A DNA stretch of 64,000 nucleotides from Mycobacterium sp. (GCA_016197405.1 JACPVR010000030.1:62001-126000), one strand, 5' to 3'; shown: positions 39,219-48,799, counted from the first letter of the stretch. Translations and numbers: made by a program. The notes: generated from the letters alone by a model not told the origin.

Positions 39219-40823
39219 CTAGACCGGTACCGCCAACCGCGTCGGCTCATCATGCCCGCGCAACGTGACAGTCTCCCCCAAAGTCCAATGCGCGCTTTCA
39301 GTTTCACCGGCACGCTGCACAGTCACCGATGATGCCACCAGGTGCCCGTCGATCTCCTTGGACAACTCGCACAGCCGGGCGGCCTCGTTGACGGGTTCGC
39401 CGATCACGGTGTACTCGAAGCGTTCCTTGGCTCCGACATTGCCGGCCACCACCTGCCCGGCTGCCACCCCGATGCCGGCCTGACATTCGGGGACCTCGAC
39501 GCGTAAGCGCTGCGCCATCGCACGCGCGGCGGCCAGCGCTTCTTCCTCGGGGTTCTGCAGTGACATCGGTGCCCCGAAGACCGCCAGGACGGCGTCGCCC
39601 TCGAACTTGTTGACCAGGCCGTGGTGGCGGTCTACCTCGTCGACGACGACGTCGAAAAACCGGTTGAGCAGCTCGACGACCTCGACGGCGGGACGACTGG
39701 TCACCAGCCGGGTCGATCCGATGATGTCGACGAAGATGACCGCGGCGTGGCGCTCTTCGCCGCCGAGTTTGGGCCGTTCCTTCTCGGCCAACTCGGCGAC
39801 CTCACGTCCGACGTGCTGACCGAACAGCTGCCGCACCCGCTCGCGCTGGCGCAGGCCGGCGACCATGGAGTTGAACCCGCGCTGCAGCTGGCCCAGTTCG
39901 GTACCGTCGAAGACCACCAGGTTGGTGTCGAAGTCACCCTTCTCGACCCGGTTGAGTGCGGCGCGCACGCTGCGCACCGGGGTTGCGGTCAGCCAGGCCA
40001 GGATCCACATCAGGATGGCGCCGAACACCAACGCGAACAACGCCAGGATCATCACCGCGATGGTGAACTGGGTGGGTGTGACGATGCCCAGCGACAGCGT
40101 CAGGATGGCGGCCAGCAGGATGCCCAGGACCGGCACCCCGGACCCCAGCGCCCACACCAGCATGGTGCGGCCCATGACGCCTGGCGCGAACCGCCGCGGC
40201 GGCCGGCCCACCTCGAGCGCCTGCGCTGCCACCGGCCGCAGGGCGAACTCGGTGAACAGGTAACAGCTCGCCGAGACGACGATGCCCGGGAAGCTCACAC
40301 CCAGCAACCACTTCGGGATGAACTGGGTGTCGACGAGCCCGTACAGCGTGGTCAGTACCACCGTGCCGATCCCCCACAGAATCAACAGCACGCGGGTCAG
40401 CCGCCACGGCGCCAGGAAGGTGTTGCGCTGGTCCTCCCTGGTGGGGGTGCGCTCCTCGATGGACCACCGGACGTTGTTCATCACACGATGGGTGGCCCAG
40501 AACACGCCGACGATCAGCGCGCCGAAGATGTAGACCGGCACCGCGATGAACGTGATCCAGCGGACCTCCGGCTCGAAGACACTCGGCTTCGGGAACGCCA
40601 CGACCACCACCAGCGTGGCCACCGCGATGCCGATCAGGTTCGCCACCACCACGAACAACGTGAGGATTATCTGGATGCGGATCCGGCGGCGAGCCTGGCT
40701 TTCCGAGACCCGGCCCAGAATCCAGGAACCGTATTCCGGAGTTGCCGGACCCCGGCCGCTCTGATTGGTCAACCGTTCCAACACCCGGCCGAGCCGCTGC
40801 GCCGTACTCGTCTTCTGCGTCAT
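39219..40823 (-). CDS. Membrane-bound class III adenylate cyclase with HAMP domain
   Basis: This 534-residue protein matches the mycobacterial Rv1318c/Rv3645 type. It has six predicted transmembrane helices (about residues 45-270), a HAMP linker (WLTATPVRSVRAALNRVEKG) and a C-terminal cyclase domain. Catalytic features are VIFVDIIGSTRL, the NKFEGDAVLA Lys/Asp segment and YTVIGEPVNEAARL. It would make cAMP in response to membrane or lipid signals. A 7-bp gap before the P450 gene suggests a two-gene operon, with the P450 upstream. Confidence 0.93.
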   Translation of the reverse strand: MTQKTSTAQRLGRVLERLTNQSGRGPATPEYGSWILGRVSESQARRRIRIQIILTLFVVVANLIGIAVATLVVVVAFPKPSVFEPEVRWITFIAVPVYIFGALIVGVFWATHRVMNNVRWSIEERTPTREDQRNTFLAPWRLTRVLLILWGIGTVVLTTLYGLVDTQFIPKWLLGVSFPGIVVSASCYLFTEFALRPVAAQALEVGRPPRRFAPGVMGRTMLVWALGSGVPVLGILLAAILTLSLGIVTPTQFTIAVMILALFALVFGAILMWILAWLTATPVRSVRAALNRVEKGDFDTNLVVFDGTELGQLQRGFNSMVAGLRQRERVRQLFGQHVGREVAELAEKERPKLGGEERHAAVIFVDIIGSTRLVTSRPAVEVVELLNRFFDVVVDEVDRHHGLVNKFEGDAVLAVFGAPMSLQNPEEEALAAARAMAQRLRVEVPECQAGIGVAAGQVVAGNVGAKERFEYTVIGEPVNEAARLCELSKEIDGHLVASSVTVQRAGETESAHWTLGETVTLRGHDEPTRLAVPV

Positions 40824-40830
40824 CGTGACG

Positions 40831-42234
40831 TCAGCCTAGTGAGCCGTGCCCTCCCGCTACCGAGATATTGCTGACGCGTGGGCGTACACGTGCAGGCACC
40901 GGCGCGGCCGGGACCGCGGTCAGGGGCATGTCGATGGGGAATTCGTTTGTCAATGTGGTGATTTCGACCCGGGAGACGATGCTGGCGAGCACCAACGCGG
41001 CCTCCTGGATCGCGAAGTGGTCCCCCAGGCAGGCTCTTTTGCCACCGCCGAAGGGCAGATAGTGCCAGCGGCTGTGCGCGGCGAAGTTCTGCGGGCTGAA
41101 CCGGTCGGGGTCGAAGGTCATCGGATCGGGCCAGACCTCGGGATCGTGGTGGATCGCGTTGACCGAAATCGCCGCGAAGTCACCGGCCTGCACCCGGAAA
41201 CCGTCCACGGCGATGTCCTGCAACACCATTCGGCCCAGTACCAGCGACGGTGAACACATCCGCATCGATTCGCGCAGCACCTGGACCGTGTAGCCCAGGC
41301 GCATCACATCGGCGGCGCCCAACGGTTGCGACCCCAGCTCGCTGACTTCGACTGCCACGCGCTCCTGCAACTCGCGCCGGTGACCGAGCGCGAACAGGGT
41401 ATAGGTCAGCGCGGTGGAGATGGTCTCGTGCCCGGCCAGCATGAAGAGCACCAGCTCATCGCAGATCGCCTTGTCGGGGAGGCGCTCGCCGGTGTCGGGG
41501 TCGACGGCCTCCATGAGCGCACGAACCAGCGGAGCATCCAGATCGGCGTCCGCTCGGCAGTCGCGCAGCACATCACGTGCGATTCGGTGCAGGGCTGCGC
41601 TCGCGGCGACCGCGCGACGGCGCCCGCGGGTCGGCAGCCACCGCGGCACGTTGACCGGTCGCATGGCCCGATCCACCGCCCACTGCACCGAATCGCGCAG
41701 CGCCGCGGCAACCACCGCTTCGTCACCGCGCAGGTCGGTGCCCAGGATCGAACGACCCAACGCGCGCAAGGTCAACGACCGGCACTCGGCATCGAGGTCG
41801 ACCTGACCTTCGGCGATCCAGCGCTGCGCAGCTTCGGTGGCCAGATCCGCCACGTGCCCGGCGAACCGCGGCACATGCTTTCTGGTGAAGATCGGCTGCA
41901 CCGCACGCCTACGCGGTAACCACACGTCCTGCGCGGTGGTCAGCAGATTGTCGCCGAGCAGCGAACTGAGTTCCTTGGACACCGAGGTGTCACCCCGTTC
42001 GACAACAGAGTCATTGCGCGCCAACACGTCGCGCGCACCCTGCGGTGAGGACACCAACACCATCGCCGGCATCAACGCCCGAGGCGCCAGCACCAGGCGG
42101 GTCACCGGGCCGCCGGCGGCACTCAGCAACGGCAGCCCGATGTCGAATTTCCTGATCGCGCGCAGCTGCTGCAGATACGGCAACGGATTATTCGGGGCCG
42201 GCGGCAGTGTTGCGACATCTGCGTATTCGCTCAT
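40831..42234 (-). CDS. Cytochrome P450
   Basis: This 467-residue P450 has the I-helix oxygen motif in FMLAGHETISTALTY, the K-helix ExxR in VLRESMR, and the heme-Cys loop FGGGKRACLGDHFAIQEA. It is cytoplasmic in type, with no membrane anchor, and would need a ferredoxin partner, which is not encoded nearby. The CYP family cannot be assigned reliably by eye. It lies just upstream of the adenylate cyclase gene on the same strand, 7 bp apart. Substrate unknown. Confidence 0.93.
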   Translation of the reverse strand: MSEYADVATLPPAPNNPLPYLQQLRAIRKFDIGLPLLSAAGGPVTRLVLAPRALMPAMVLVSSPQGARDVLARNDSVVERGDTSVSKELSSLLGDNLLTTAQDVWLPRRRAVQPIFTRKHVPRFAGHVADLATEAAQRWIAEGQVDLDAECRSLTLRALGRSILGTDLRGDEAVVAAALRDSVQWAVDRAMRPVNVPRWLPTRGRRRAVAASAALHRIARDVLRDCRADADLDAPLVRALMEAVDPDTGERLPDKAICDELVLFMLAGHETISTALTYTLFALGHRRELQERVAVEVSELGSQPLGAADVMRLGYTVQVLRESMRMCSPSLVLGRMVLQDIAVDGFRVQAGDFAAISVNAIHHDPEVWPDPMTFDPDRFSPQNFAAHSRWHYLPFGGGKRACLGDHFAIQEAALVLASIVSRVEITTLTNEFPIDMPLTAVPAAPVPARVRPRVSNISVAGGHGSLG

Positions 42235-42294
42235 GCGCCCCTTCCCGGACGGGACTGCCGCGCGCTCCGACGATGAGCGCCAACGGATATGCCC

Positions 42295-43449
42295 TCAGGA
42301 TAGAGGGTCGCCGGACGGGGTGATCCAGTCCCCGCCCAACATCACACCGGCCACCGTCAACGTGTCGTCGAGGACCACCAGATCCGCGCGGGCCCCGACC
42401 GCGAGACCATCGGCGGACAACCCCAGCGCCCGGGCCGGATTGATCGAGGACTGCCGCACGGCCTGCAGCATCGCCTCATCGCGGGGCAGGCCGCTGTTGG
42501 CGACGGCGAAGCGGAACACATCGTCCATGGTGGCGGTGCTACCCGCGATGGTGTCGGTTCCGGCCACCCGGGCGACGCCGGCGACGACATCGACGGTCAG
42601 CGGCCCCAGGCGGTAGGCGCCGTCGGCCATGCCGGTGGCCGCCATCGCGTCGGTCACCAGCGAGACCCGGTCGGTGCCTGCGCTACGGGTGACGTGCCGG
42701 TAGATCGCGGCATCGACATGGACACCGTCGGTGATCAGCTCGACGGTCACCCGGTCGTCTTCGAGCAGTGCGATGATCGGGCCCGGTTCGCGCCGGTCGA
42801 TGGGCCGCATGGCGTTGAACAGATGTGTGCCGACGCTGGCGCCTGCGTCGATCGCCGCGCGCGTCTGGTCATAGGTCGCCTCGGTATGGCCAACGGCGGC
42901 AACCACTCCCGCGGCCACGAACCGTTCGATGGCAGCCAGCGCGCCCGTACGTTCGGGTGCGACGGTGACCATGCGTACCGCACCGTCCCCGACGTCGAGC
43001 ACCTGCTCGATCTCCCCCGGGTCGGGATCGCGCATCAGGGAGGGCTGATGAGCTCCGCACCGCTTGGTCGACAGCCACGGCCCTTCCAGGTGAATGCCGG
43101 ACAGCAGACCGCCGCGAACGTCGACAGCCAATTCACCGACCTGGCGGAGCAATTCGGCCGGCGCGGCGGTCACCAGCGACGCGATGAGGCGAGTGGTTCC
43201 ATGCGCGCGGTGCAAGGCCACCGCGGTGGCCGTCTCGGCCCGTGACGCTGTCGAGAAGTTCGCACCGCCGCCACCGTGCAGATGGGTGTCGACGAAACCC
43301 GGGACCACCGTCACCGCACCGAGGGTGTGATCGGCCGGCCGTGGCGGTGCCGCGCTGCCGACGGCGGCGACCACGCCGTCGACGATGTCAATCCAGCCCG
43401 GCCGCAGCAATTCTCGGCCGGTGAGTATGGTGTCCGCCGCCAACAGCAC
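42295..43449 (-). CDS. nagA: N-acetylglucosamine-6-phosphate deacetylase
   Basis: This 384-residue amidohydrolase removes acetate from GlcNAc-6-phosphate. Metal and substrate motifs are VVPGFVDTHLHGGGG, GIHLEGPWLS, AVGHTEATYDQ, THLFNAMRPID and VSLVTDAMAATG. The GTG start immediately follows the nagB stop (TGAGTG). With nagB, a IIA gene and the divergent IIBC gene it forms a GlcNAc or chitin-sugar uptake and catabolism unit. Confidence 0.95.
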   Translation of the reverse strand: MLLAADTILTGRELLRPGWIDIVDGVVAAVGSAAPPRPADHTLGAVTVVPGFVDTHLHGGGGANFSTASRAETATAVALHRAHGTTRLIASLVTAAPAELLRQVGELAVDVRGGLLSGIHLEGPWLSTKRCGAHQPSLMRDPDPGEIEQVLDVGDGAVRMVTVAPERTGALAAIERFVAAGVVAAVGHTEATYDQTRAAIDAGASVGTHLFNAMRPIDRREPGPIIALLEDDRVTVELITDGVHVDAAIYRHVTRSAGTDRVSLVTDAMAATGMADGAYRLGPLTVDVVAGVARVAGTDTIAGSTATMDDVFRFAVANSGLPRDEAMLQAVRQSSINPARALGLSADGLAVGARADLVVLDDTLTVAGVMLGGDWITPSGDPLS

Positions 43450-44235
43450 TCAGATGCCCTGCCAGTCGGGTTTGGCCCGGTAGGTCTCACGGTAATAATC
43501 CACGAGCTGCAGTCGGCGGGCCGCCGCGTCGTCGAGCAGAACTGTCACGTGCGGGTGGTGCTGCAGGATGGTGGCCGGCCACATGGCGCTGACGGGTCCT
43601 TCCACCATGTGGTGCACGGCTTCGGCTTTGCTTTGTCCGGTCGCCACCAGGATCACGTGCCGGGCCGCCATGATGGTCGCCAGACCCTGCGTCAGGCAGT
43701 GCGTGGGCACGGCGTCGACGTCACCGCCGAAGAACCGGGCGTTGTCGATGCGAGTCTGGCGGGTCAGGGTCTTGATCCGGGTGCGCGACGCCAACGACGA
43801 CCCGGGTTCGTTGAAACCGATATGCCCGTCGGTCCCGATCCCGAGGATCTGCAGATCGACGCCGCCGGCGGCGGCGATGGCGTCTTCATAGGCCGCGCAT
43901 GCCGCGGGAATATCGGCCGCCAGCCCGTCAGGACCCTGTACCGCGTCCGGGGCGAAATCGACCCGGGACACGAAGACGGTGTCGATGACGGTCCGGTACC
44001 GCTCAGGGTGGTCGGCCGGTAGACCGACGTATTCGTCCAGGGTGAAGCCGCGGGCCCGGTGAAACGAGATCGACCCGGCGTCGCAGCGCGCTGCCAGTTC
44101 GTCGTAGATGGTCAGCGGTGACGATCCGGTGGCCAGCCCGAGCACCGCGTCCGGTTTGCGTTCCAACAACGCGGCGATGGCATCGGCCGCGATCTCCCCG
44201 ATCATCCGGGGGCCGTCGGTGATGATGACTTCCAT
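43450..44235 (-). CDS. nagB: Glucosamine-6-phosphate deaminase
   Basis: This 261-residue isomerase/deaminase turns glucosamine-6-phosphate into fructose-6-phosphate and ammonia. Family motifs are VLGLATGSSPLTIYDEL, FTLDEYVGLPADH, GIGTDGHIGFNEPGSS and CLTQGLATIMAARHV. Its ATG overlaps the IIA stop (TAATG), and its stop abuts nagA. It connects PTS-imported amino sugars to glycolysis. Confidence 0.95.
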   Translation of the reverse strand: MEVIITDGPRMIGEIAADAIAALLERKPDAVLGLATGSSPLTIYDELAARCDAGSISFHRARGFTLDEYVGLPADHPERYRTVIDTVFVSRVDFAPDAVQGPDGLAADIPAACAAYEDAIAAAGGVDLQILGIGTDGHIGFNEPGSSLASRTRIKTLTRQTRIDNARFFGGDVDAVPTHCLTQGLATIMAARHVILVATGQSKAEAVHHMVEGPVSAMWPATILQHHPHVTVLLDDAAARRLQLVDYYRETYRAKPDWQGI

Positions 44236-44705
44236 TATTTGTTCGCGGTGAATAGTTCCGCGCCGGAGGCGATTTCAGAACCCGCGGCCACGGCGGCAGA
44301 CGGCACGACGTTGTCCGGCTCGCGTTCGTCCATCACCACCACCGGGACAATGGGATTCAGGCCGGCCGCTTCGACGGACGGCACATCGTAGGTGGTGATC
44401 ACCTGGCCCGCTGTGACGATGTCACCCTCGTTGACATGTGTGGTGAACCCGGCGCCGCCGAGCCCGACGGTGTCCAGACCGAGGTGCACCAGGACGCCGA
44501 CATTGTCCGGGGTCATGATGATGTAGGCGTGCGGAAGCAGTTTCAGGATCCGGCCGCTGACCGGAGCGACGGCATCGACCGCCTCGCGCGGTGGGTCGAT
44601 CGCCGCTCCGTGGCCGACCATGCCTTGAGAGAAGACGGGATCCGGGACATCGCGCAGCGCGACGGCACGACCCGCGACGGGGGCGAGCACCGGTGTGGTG
44701 GTCAC
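44235..44705 (-). CDS. PTS glucose/GlcNAc-type IIA component
   Basis: This 156-residue phosphocarrier belongs to the Crr/glucose-IIA family. The phosphorylated His74 lies in VGVLVHLGLDTV, and the partner His59 in LLPHAYII. It passes phosphate from HPr to the IIB domain of the divergent IIBC transporter. The GTG at 44705 has an AAGGAG ribosome site and is the first gene of the IIA-nagB-nagA operon. The 146-bp gap to the IIBC gene holds the DasR-like site. Confidence 0.92.
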   Translation of the reverse strand: MTTTPVLAPVAGRAVALRDVPDPVFSQGMVGHGAAIDPPREAVDAVAPVSGRILKLLPHAYIIMTPDNVGVLVHLGLDTVGLGGAGFTTHVNEGDIVTAGQVITTYDVPSVEAAGLNPIVPVVVMDEREPDNVVPSAAVAAGSEIASGAELFTANK

Positions 44706-44772
44706 ATTCGACTCCTTCGTCCGATGATGCCTTCACAATATGTAGTCCGCTGCGGCCGGCGCGCCGGAAAGC

Positions 44773-44784
44773 CGGTCTTGACCA
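44773..44784. promoter_or_regulatory. DasR/NagR-like operator
   Basis: CGGTCTTGACCA matches the GntR-family DasR/NagR core TGGTCTAGACCA at 10 of 12 positions. It lies between the divergent IIA-nagB-nagA and IIBC genes, about where both promoters should be. DasR-type repressors release DNA when glucosamine-6-phosphate accumulates. The regulator gene is not in this window. Confidence 0.65.
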
Positions 44785-44851
44785 CCATCTCGGATTAAGC
44801 TTCCGATCAACTTCAACTGCGGCGAGCACCGCTACGGGAAGGTAACCGGGA

Positions 44852-46417
44852 ATGACCGATACCACGAAAACCCAAGGAGCGCAGGCCAAGTCTGGATTGC
44901 GGATTCCGGGATTCGCACAGCTGCAGCGTCTCGGCAAGAGTTTGATGCTGCCCATCGCGGTGCTGCCCGCGGCGGGCATCCTGCTGCGGTTGGGCCAGCC
45001 CGATGTGCTCGGCAGCGTCAAAGCTCCGGTCATCGGTCCGTTCTTCGGTGCCATGAGCGCCGCCGGCGGCGCGATCTTCGACAATCTTCCATTGTTGTTC
45101 GCCGTCGGCGTCGCGATCGGATTCGCCCGCAAGGCCGACGGATCGACGGCGCTGGCCGCCGTGGTGGGCTATCTGGTGGTGCAGGCGGTCTTCAAGACCA
45201 TGTCGCCGATAGTGCTGGCCGGTGAAGTCGACAAGGCCGGGGATCAAGCGCTGATCAACTACAGCGTGTTCGCCGGAATAGTGGTCGGCCTGCTCACCGC
45301 GTGGCTCTTCGACCGCTACCACACCATCGAATTACCTTCGTATCTCGGGTTCTTCGGCGGCCGACGGTTCGTCCCGATCGTGGTGTCGGTGACGTGCCTG
45401 TTCCTGGGTTTCGCGATGAGTTACTTCTACCCGATCTTCGACGCCGGGCTGACCGGCCTCGGCAAGTTCATCGGCGGCTCGGGTGCTCTCGGCGCGTTCG
45501 TGTACGGCTTCGCCAACCGCATGCTCATCCCGCTGGGTCTGCACCATATTCCGAACTCGTATGTGTGGTTCCTCTACGGCGACTACCAGAAGCCCGACGG
45601 CACCGTCGTCACCGGTGAACTCACCCGGTTCGCCGCAGGCGACCCGTCGGCCGGACTGCTGACGTCGGGCTTCTACCCGATCCTGATGTTCGGGTTGCCG
45701 GCTGCCGCGCTGGCCATGATCCTGGCCGCGAACAAGAAGCAGCGCAAAGTGGCCGTCGGCATCCTGTCGGCCGCCGCCCTGACCGCGTTCCTGACCGGCG
45801 TGACCGAACCGCTGGAGTTCGCGTTCATGTTCGTGGCCTTCCCGTTGTACGTGGTGCACGCGGTGCTGACCGGTCTCTCGCTGGCCATCGCCTACCTGCT
45901 CGACATCCACCTGGGTTTCTCGTTCTCGGCAGGGCTCATCGACCTGTTGCTCTACGGCACGGCGCCGGCCGCCAAGAACATCCCGCTGCTCATCGCCATG
46001 GGCGCGGGATTCTTCGTGGTGTATTTCCTGCTGTTCTGGTTCGCCATCACCAAGTGGAATATGCGCACCCCCGGCCGTGAGCCCGAATCGGAGTTCGAAG
46101 CCGAGCAGCACGCCAACCTCGGCGAGGGCAGTGACGCCGCGACGGCGGTCGTGGCACCTGCGGCGGCGCCGGCGGTCGCTGCCAGCAGGGCCGAGCAGAT
46201 CATCGCGGCGTTCGGCGGCCGGGAAAATTTGGTCAACGTCGATGCCTGCATCACCCGGCTACGGATGGAGGTGGCCGACAAGTCCAAGGTCGACCAGGCC
46301 GCCCTGCGGGGGCTGGGCGCAGCAGGTGTCATCGAGGTCGGCAACAACGTGCAAGCGGTTTTCGGCACGCAGGCCGAAGCGCTCAAGAACGAGATCAACG
46401 ACGCCCGCCAGGGCTAG
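44852..46417 (+). CDS. nagE: PTS N-acetylglucosamine/glucose-type IICB transporter
   Basis: This 521-residue protein has an N-terminal IIC membrane channel (about residues 20-400) with GLHHIPNSYVWFLYGDY and VTEPLEFAFMFVAFP. An Ala-rich linker follows, then a C-terminal IIB domain with the phosphorylated Cys466 in VNVDACITRLR. The sugar is imported and phosphorylated by IIA-IIB transfer. GlcNAc is preferred over glucose because nagA and nagB lie divergently next to it. The linker (about 405-440) is low in complexity. Confidence 0.9.
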   Translation: MTDTTKTQGAQAKSGLRIPGFAQLQRLGKSLMLPIAVLPAAGILLRLGQPDVLGSVKAPVIGPFFGAMSAAGGAIFDNLPLLFAVGVAIGFARKADGSTALAAVVGYLVVQAVFKTMSPIVLAGEVDKAGDQALINYSVFAGIVVGLLTAWLFDRYHTIELPSYLGFFGGRRFVPIVVSVTCLFLGFAMSYFYPIFDAGLTGLGKFIGGSGALGAFVYGFANRMLIPLGLHHIPNSYVWFLYGDYQKPDGTVVTGELTRFAAGDPSAGLLTSGFYPILMFGLPAAALAMILAANKKQRKVAVGILSAAALTAFLTGVTEPLEFAFMFVAFPLYVVHAVLTGLSLAIAYLLDIHLGFSFSAGLIDLLLYGTAPAAKNIPLLIAMGAGFFVVYFLLFWFAITKWNMRTPGREPESEFEAEQHANLGEGSDAATAVVAPAAAPAVAASRAEQIIAAFGGRENLVNVDACITRLRMEVADKSKVDQAALRGLGAAGVIEVGNNVQAVFGTQAEALKNEINDARQG

Positions 46418-46511
46418 CCCGGCGAATTGCGACGTTTGCGCACGCCCCCCGCAGCGATTCTGCGAGGATCCCAACAGCTGACAACGGCGTCGGCGAAAGG
46501 GGTGTGGGGGC

Positions 46512-48101
46512 ATGCAAACACTGTTCCGATCGGCAGCGGTCGCTTTCCTGGGGATGCTGAGCGTTCTGGCGCTCGCCCTCGGTGCCACACTCGGCGCGGC
46601 TCCAGTGTTGGCCGAGTCCACGGCGCTGATCATGGGCGGTACCGGGCGTCCGAACCCTGACGACTTCCCGGGCTATGTCCCGAATGTCATGAACTACTAC
46701 ATCAACCCGCGGTCCTCGTGCGGAACCGTGGGCTGCACACCGGAGGCGGTCGAGACTCCGGAGACAGCGTGGCCGGTCTACGGCGGTTTGTCGGCGCTGA
46801 CGTGGAAGCAGTCGATACTGCAGGGCTCGGAGCTCTTCCATACCGCGGTCCTGGAACGGCTGGCCTCCGATGACGAGAAGATCATTCTGTTCGGCTATTC
46901 GCAGAGCGGTGCGATCATCGCGCTGGAGAAGCAGAAGCTCGCCGCCGAGAACCTGGACACCAGCCGCCTGGAGATCGTGTTGATCGGCAATGTGTCGCGC
47001 CCCAACGGCGGCCTCAACGGGCGCCTGCCGATAACGATCCCCATAGTGCAGTTCCCCTACGGCCCAACCGTTCCCAAAGACCCGAGCATCCCCACCACCG
47101 ATATCGCGTTCAAGTGGGACATCATCGCCGACGCACCCACCTACATCACCAACGCGGTCGCGCTGACCAACGCGCTGCTGGGCTTCTGGTACGTGCACGG
47201 CACCTACCCGGACCCCACCGAGGCCGACCCCAACTCCTGGCCGGGTGGCTACAGCCCCACCATCTGGCAGGACATGATGGACAACCCGCTGGAATATCCC
47301 GACGTCATCGACTTCCAGCAGGACGCTTCCAGCAACACCACCTACCTCACCGTGACCCCCACGGTGCTGCCGCTGGTGCGACCGCTCTACGACCTCGGCC
47401 TCAAGAGCGTCGCCGACCTCGTCGAACCGCTGCTGCGGGTCATCGTCGAGTGGGGGTATGACCGCAGCATTCCCTATGGCACCGCGACACCGTTCAAGCT
47501 CACCCCGTTCAACATCAACCCGATCAAGGCCACCAGTGATGTGATCGCCGCGATCGGTCAGGGTGTCCGCCAGTTCATCACCGATATCACCGGGGGCGGC
47601 TCGAACAACCGGACCGCCGGCAATGCGGTGTCGGCCACGAACCAGACAACGGCAGCGGCGAATGTCGTGTCGACGACGGAGACGGCGATCGACCAGCAGG
47701 ACAGCACCGACGAATCGGACCAGGCCGAGCCCACGACGTTGTCGCGTATCGGCGCAGCCCACCAACCGGAGGGCACCGCCGACGACGCGACCGCCGCCGA
47801 TCCGGGATCGTCGCCTTCCGAGACCGACGACGACGCCGGCACGATCACCGACATCACCGACGAATCCGGCGAAACCGAGACGACCCCGGCACAGGACGAG
47901 ACCGACTCCGACGCGGCCAAGCAGGATGCGGCCGACCAGGATGCCACCGACACCGACACTGACACTGGGGATCAAGGCGCCGCGCAGGACACCGACACCG
48001 ATCAGGCGGCATCGGCATCGGCATCGGCATCGGCATCAAACGGCACGACATCCTCACACGAGGAATCGTCGGCCGATACGTCCGCCGACAAGGCGGCCTA
48101 G
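46512..48101 (+). CDS. Secreted PE-PPE-domain alpha/beta hydrolase with acidic repetitive tail
   Basis: This 529-residue protein has a signal peptide (SAAVAFLGMLSVLALALGA, cleavage after VLA near residue 34). A PE-PPE/cutinase-like hydrolase domain (about 35-340) follows, with the nucleophile elbow FGYSQSGAI. It is likely an exported esterase or lipase acting at the cell envelope. From about residue 370 the tail is Asp/Thr/Ala-rich, highly acidic and low in complexity, with (Ala-Ser) repeats before the end. It has no PE or PPE N-terminal domain, so export is by a signal peptide rather than by type VII secretion. It stands alone. Confidence 0.88.
   Translation: MQTLFRSAAVAFLGMLSVLALALGATLGAAPVLAESTALIMGGTGRPNPDDFPGYVPNVMNYYINPRSSCGTVGCTPEAVETPETAWPVYGGLSALTWKQSILQGSELFHTAVLERLASDDEKIILFGYSQSGAIIALEKQKLAAENLDTSRLEIVLIGNVSRPNGGLNGRLPITIPIVQFPYGPTVPKDPSIPTTDIAFKWDIIADAPTYITNAVALTNALLGFWYVHGTYPDPTEADPNSWPGGYSPTIWQDMMDNPLEYPDVIDFQQDASSNTTYLTVTPTVLPLVRPLYDLGLKSVADLVEPLLRVIVEWGYDRSIPYGTATPFKLTPFNINPIKATSDVIAAIGQGVRQFITDITGGGSNNRTAGNAVSATNQTTAAANVVSTTETAIDQQDSTDESDQAEPTTLSRIGAAHQPEGTADDATAADPGSSPSETDDDAGTITDITDESGETETTPAQDETDSDAAKQDAADQDATDTDTDTGDQGAAQDTDTDQAASASASASASNGTTSSHEESSADTSADKAA
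48009..48038 (+). repeat. Hexanucleotide microsatellite in the hydrolase tail
   Basis: Five consecutive units of GCATCG (the last is GCATCA) encode an Ala-Ser run. Such in-frame repeats can expand or contract without shifting the frame. Confidence 0.9.
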
Positions 48102-48109
48102 CCGAAACG

Positions 48110-48799
48110 TCAGGGCGTGCCGCGGGTGTCCACGACGCGCTGGGCGACGGCGACGAGTTTGATGTTCTCGCCTTGGGACAGTTCACGCATCAGCTCGAAG
48201 GCCCTGACCGCGTCGACGTTGTAGCGCTCCATGATGATGCCCTTGGCCTGGCCGATGAGGTCCCTGCTGGACAACGCGGACTGCAACTGCTCACTTTGAC
48301 GGCTGGCCACGATCGCCGCCGCGGCATGAGCTGCCAGTACCGAACCGGTGCTCTCGTCTTCCGGATCGAACGCATCGGGTTTGAACGAGAAGACGTTCAA
48401 CGCTCCGGCATTGCGCGCCGAGGTGTACAGCTTGAACGACAACGCACTGCGCAGCCCCAGCTTGAGCACCTCGGCCGAGTAGTGGGGCCAGCGCTGCTCA
48501 CGCTGGAAATCGGCGGTGCGCACGATCAGATCGTCGAGCGCGGCCTCGATGCACGGACCCTCGTTGTGTTCGACCTGCCGCCGGTCCAGTTCGAACATCA
48601 GGTCCGACGTGGGAGCCCTGGTCTCGAACTTTCCGGCCTTGGTCAGCAACAGGAAACCGGCGATATCGGCGCCGGGAATGAGCTCCAGTACCGCCTTGCT
48701 GACACCGGTCAGCACCTCTTCGACCGTCAACGGCACCGCGATCTGCCTGGCCAATTCGGCCATGCGTTTCGCGAGTGCCTCCCCTGACTCCAGCGTCAC
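48110..48799 (-). CDS. GAF-ANTAR domain RNA-binding regulator
   Basis: This 229-residue protein has a GAF sensor (about 25-165; ISGADIAGFLLLT-type strands and LGLRSALSFKLYTS). A C-terminal ANTAR domain (about 175-225) follows: LSSRDLIGQAKGIIMERYNVDAVRAFELMRELS. ANTAR proteins bind paired hexaloop RNA hairpins and prevent transcription termination. In mycobacteria Rv1626-like proteins act on lipid genes. The GTG at 48799 (MTLESGEALAKRMAEL) is used because the longer frame overlaps the divergent thiolase gene. A Met at residue 13 is an alternative. Confidence 0.87.
   Translation of the reverse strand: MTLESGEALAKRMAELARQIAVPLTVEEVLTGVSKAVLELIPGADIAGFLLLTKAGKFETRAPTSDLMFELDRRQVEHNEGPCIEAALDDLIVRTADFQREQRWPHYSAEVLKLGLRSALSFKLYTSARNAGALNVFSFKPDAFDPEDESTGSVLAAHAAAAIVASRQSEQLQSALSSRDLIGQAKGIIMERYNVDAVRAFELMRELSQGENIKLVAVAQRVVDTRGTP

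Noticed and set aside
39621..40874. 417-codon plus-strand frame opposite the adenylate cyclase
   Set aside because: His/Gln/Arg/Asp-rich shadow of a gene with an unmistakable catalytic domain.
46395..47975. 526-codon minus-strand frame opposite the PE-PPE hydrolase
   Set aside because: Val/Gly/Arg-rich composition from antisense of the acidic repetitive tail; no start signals or family features.
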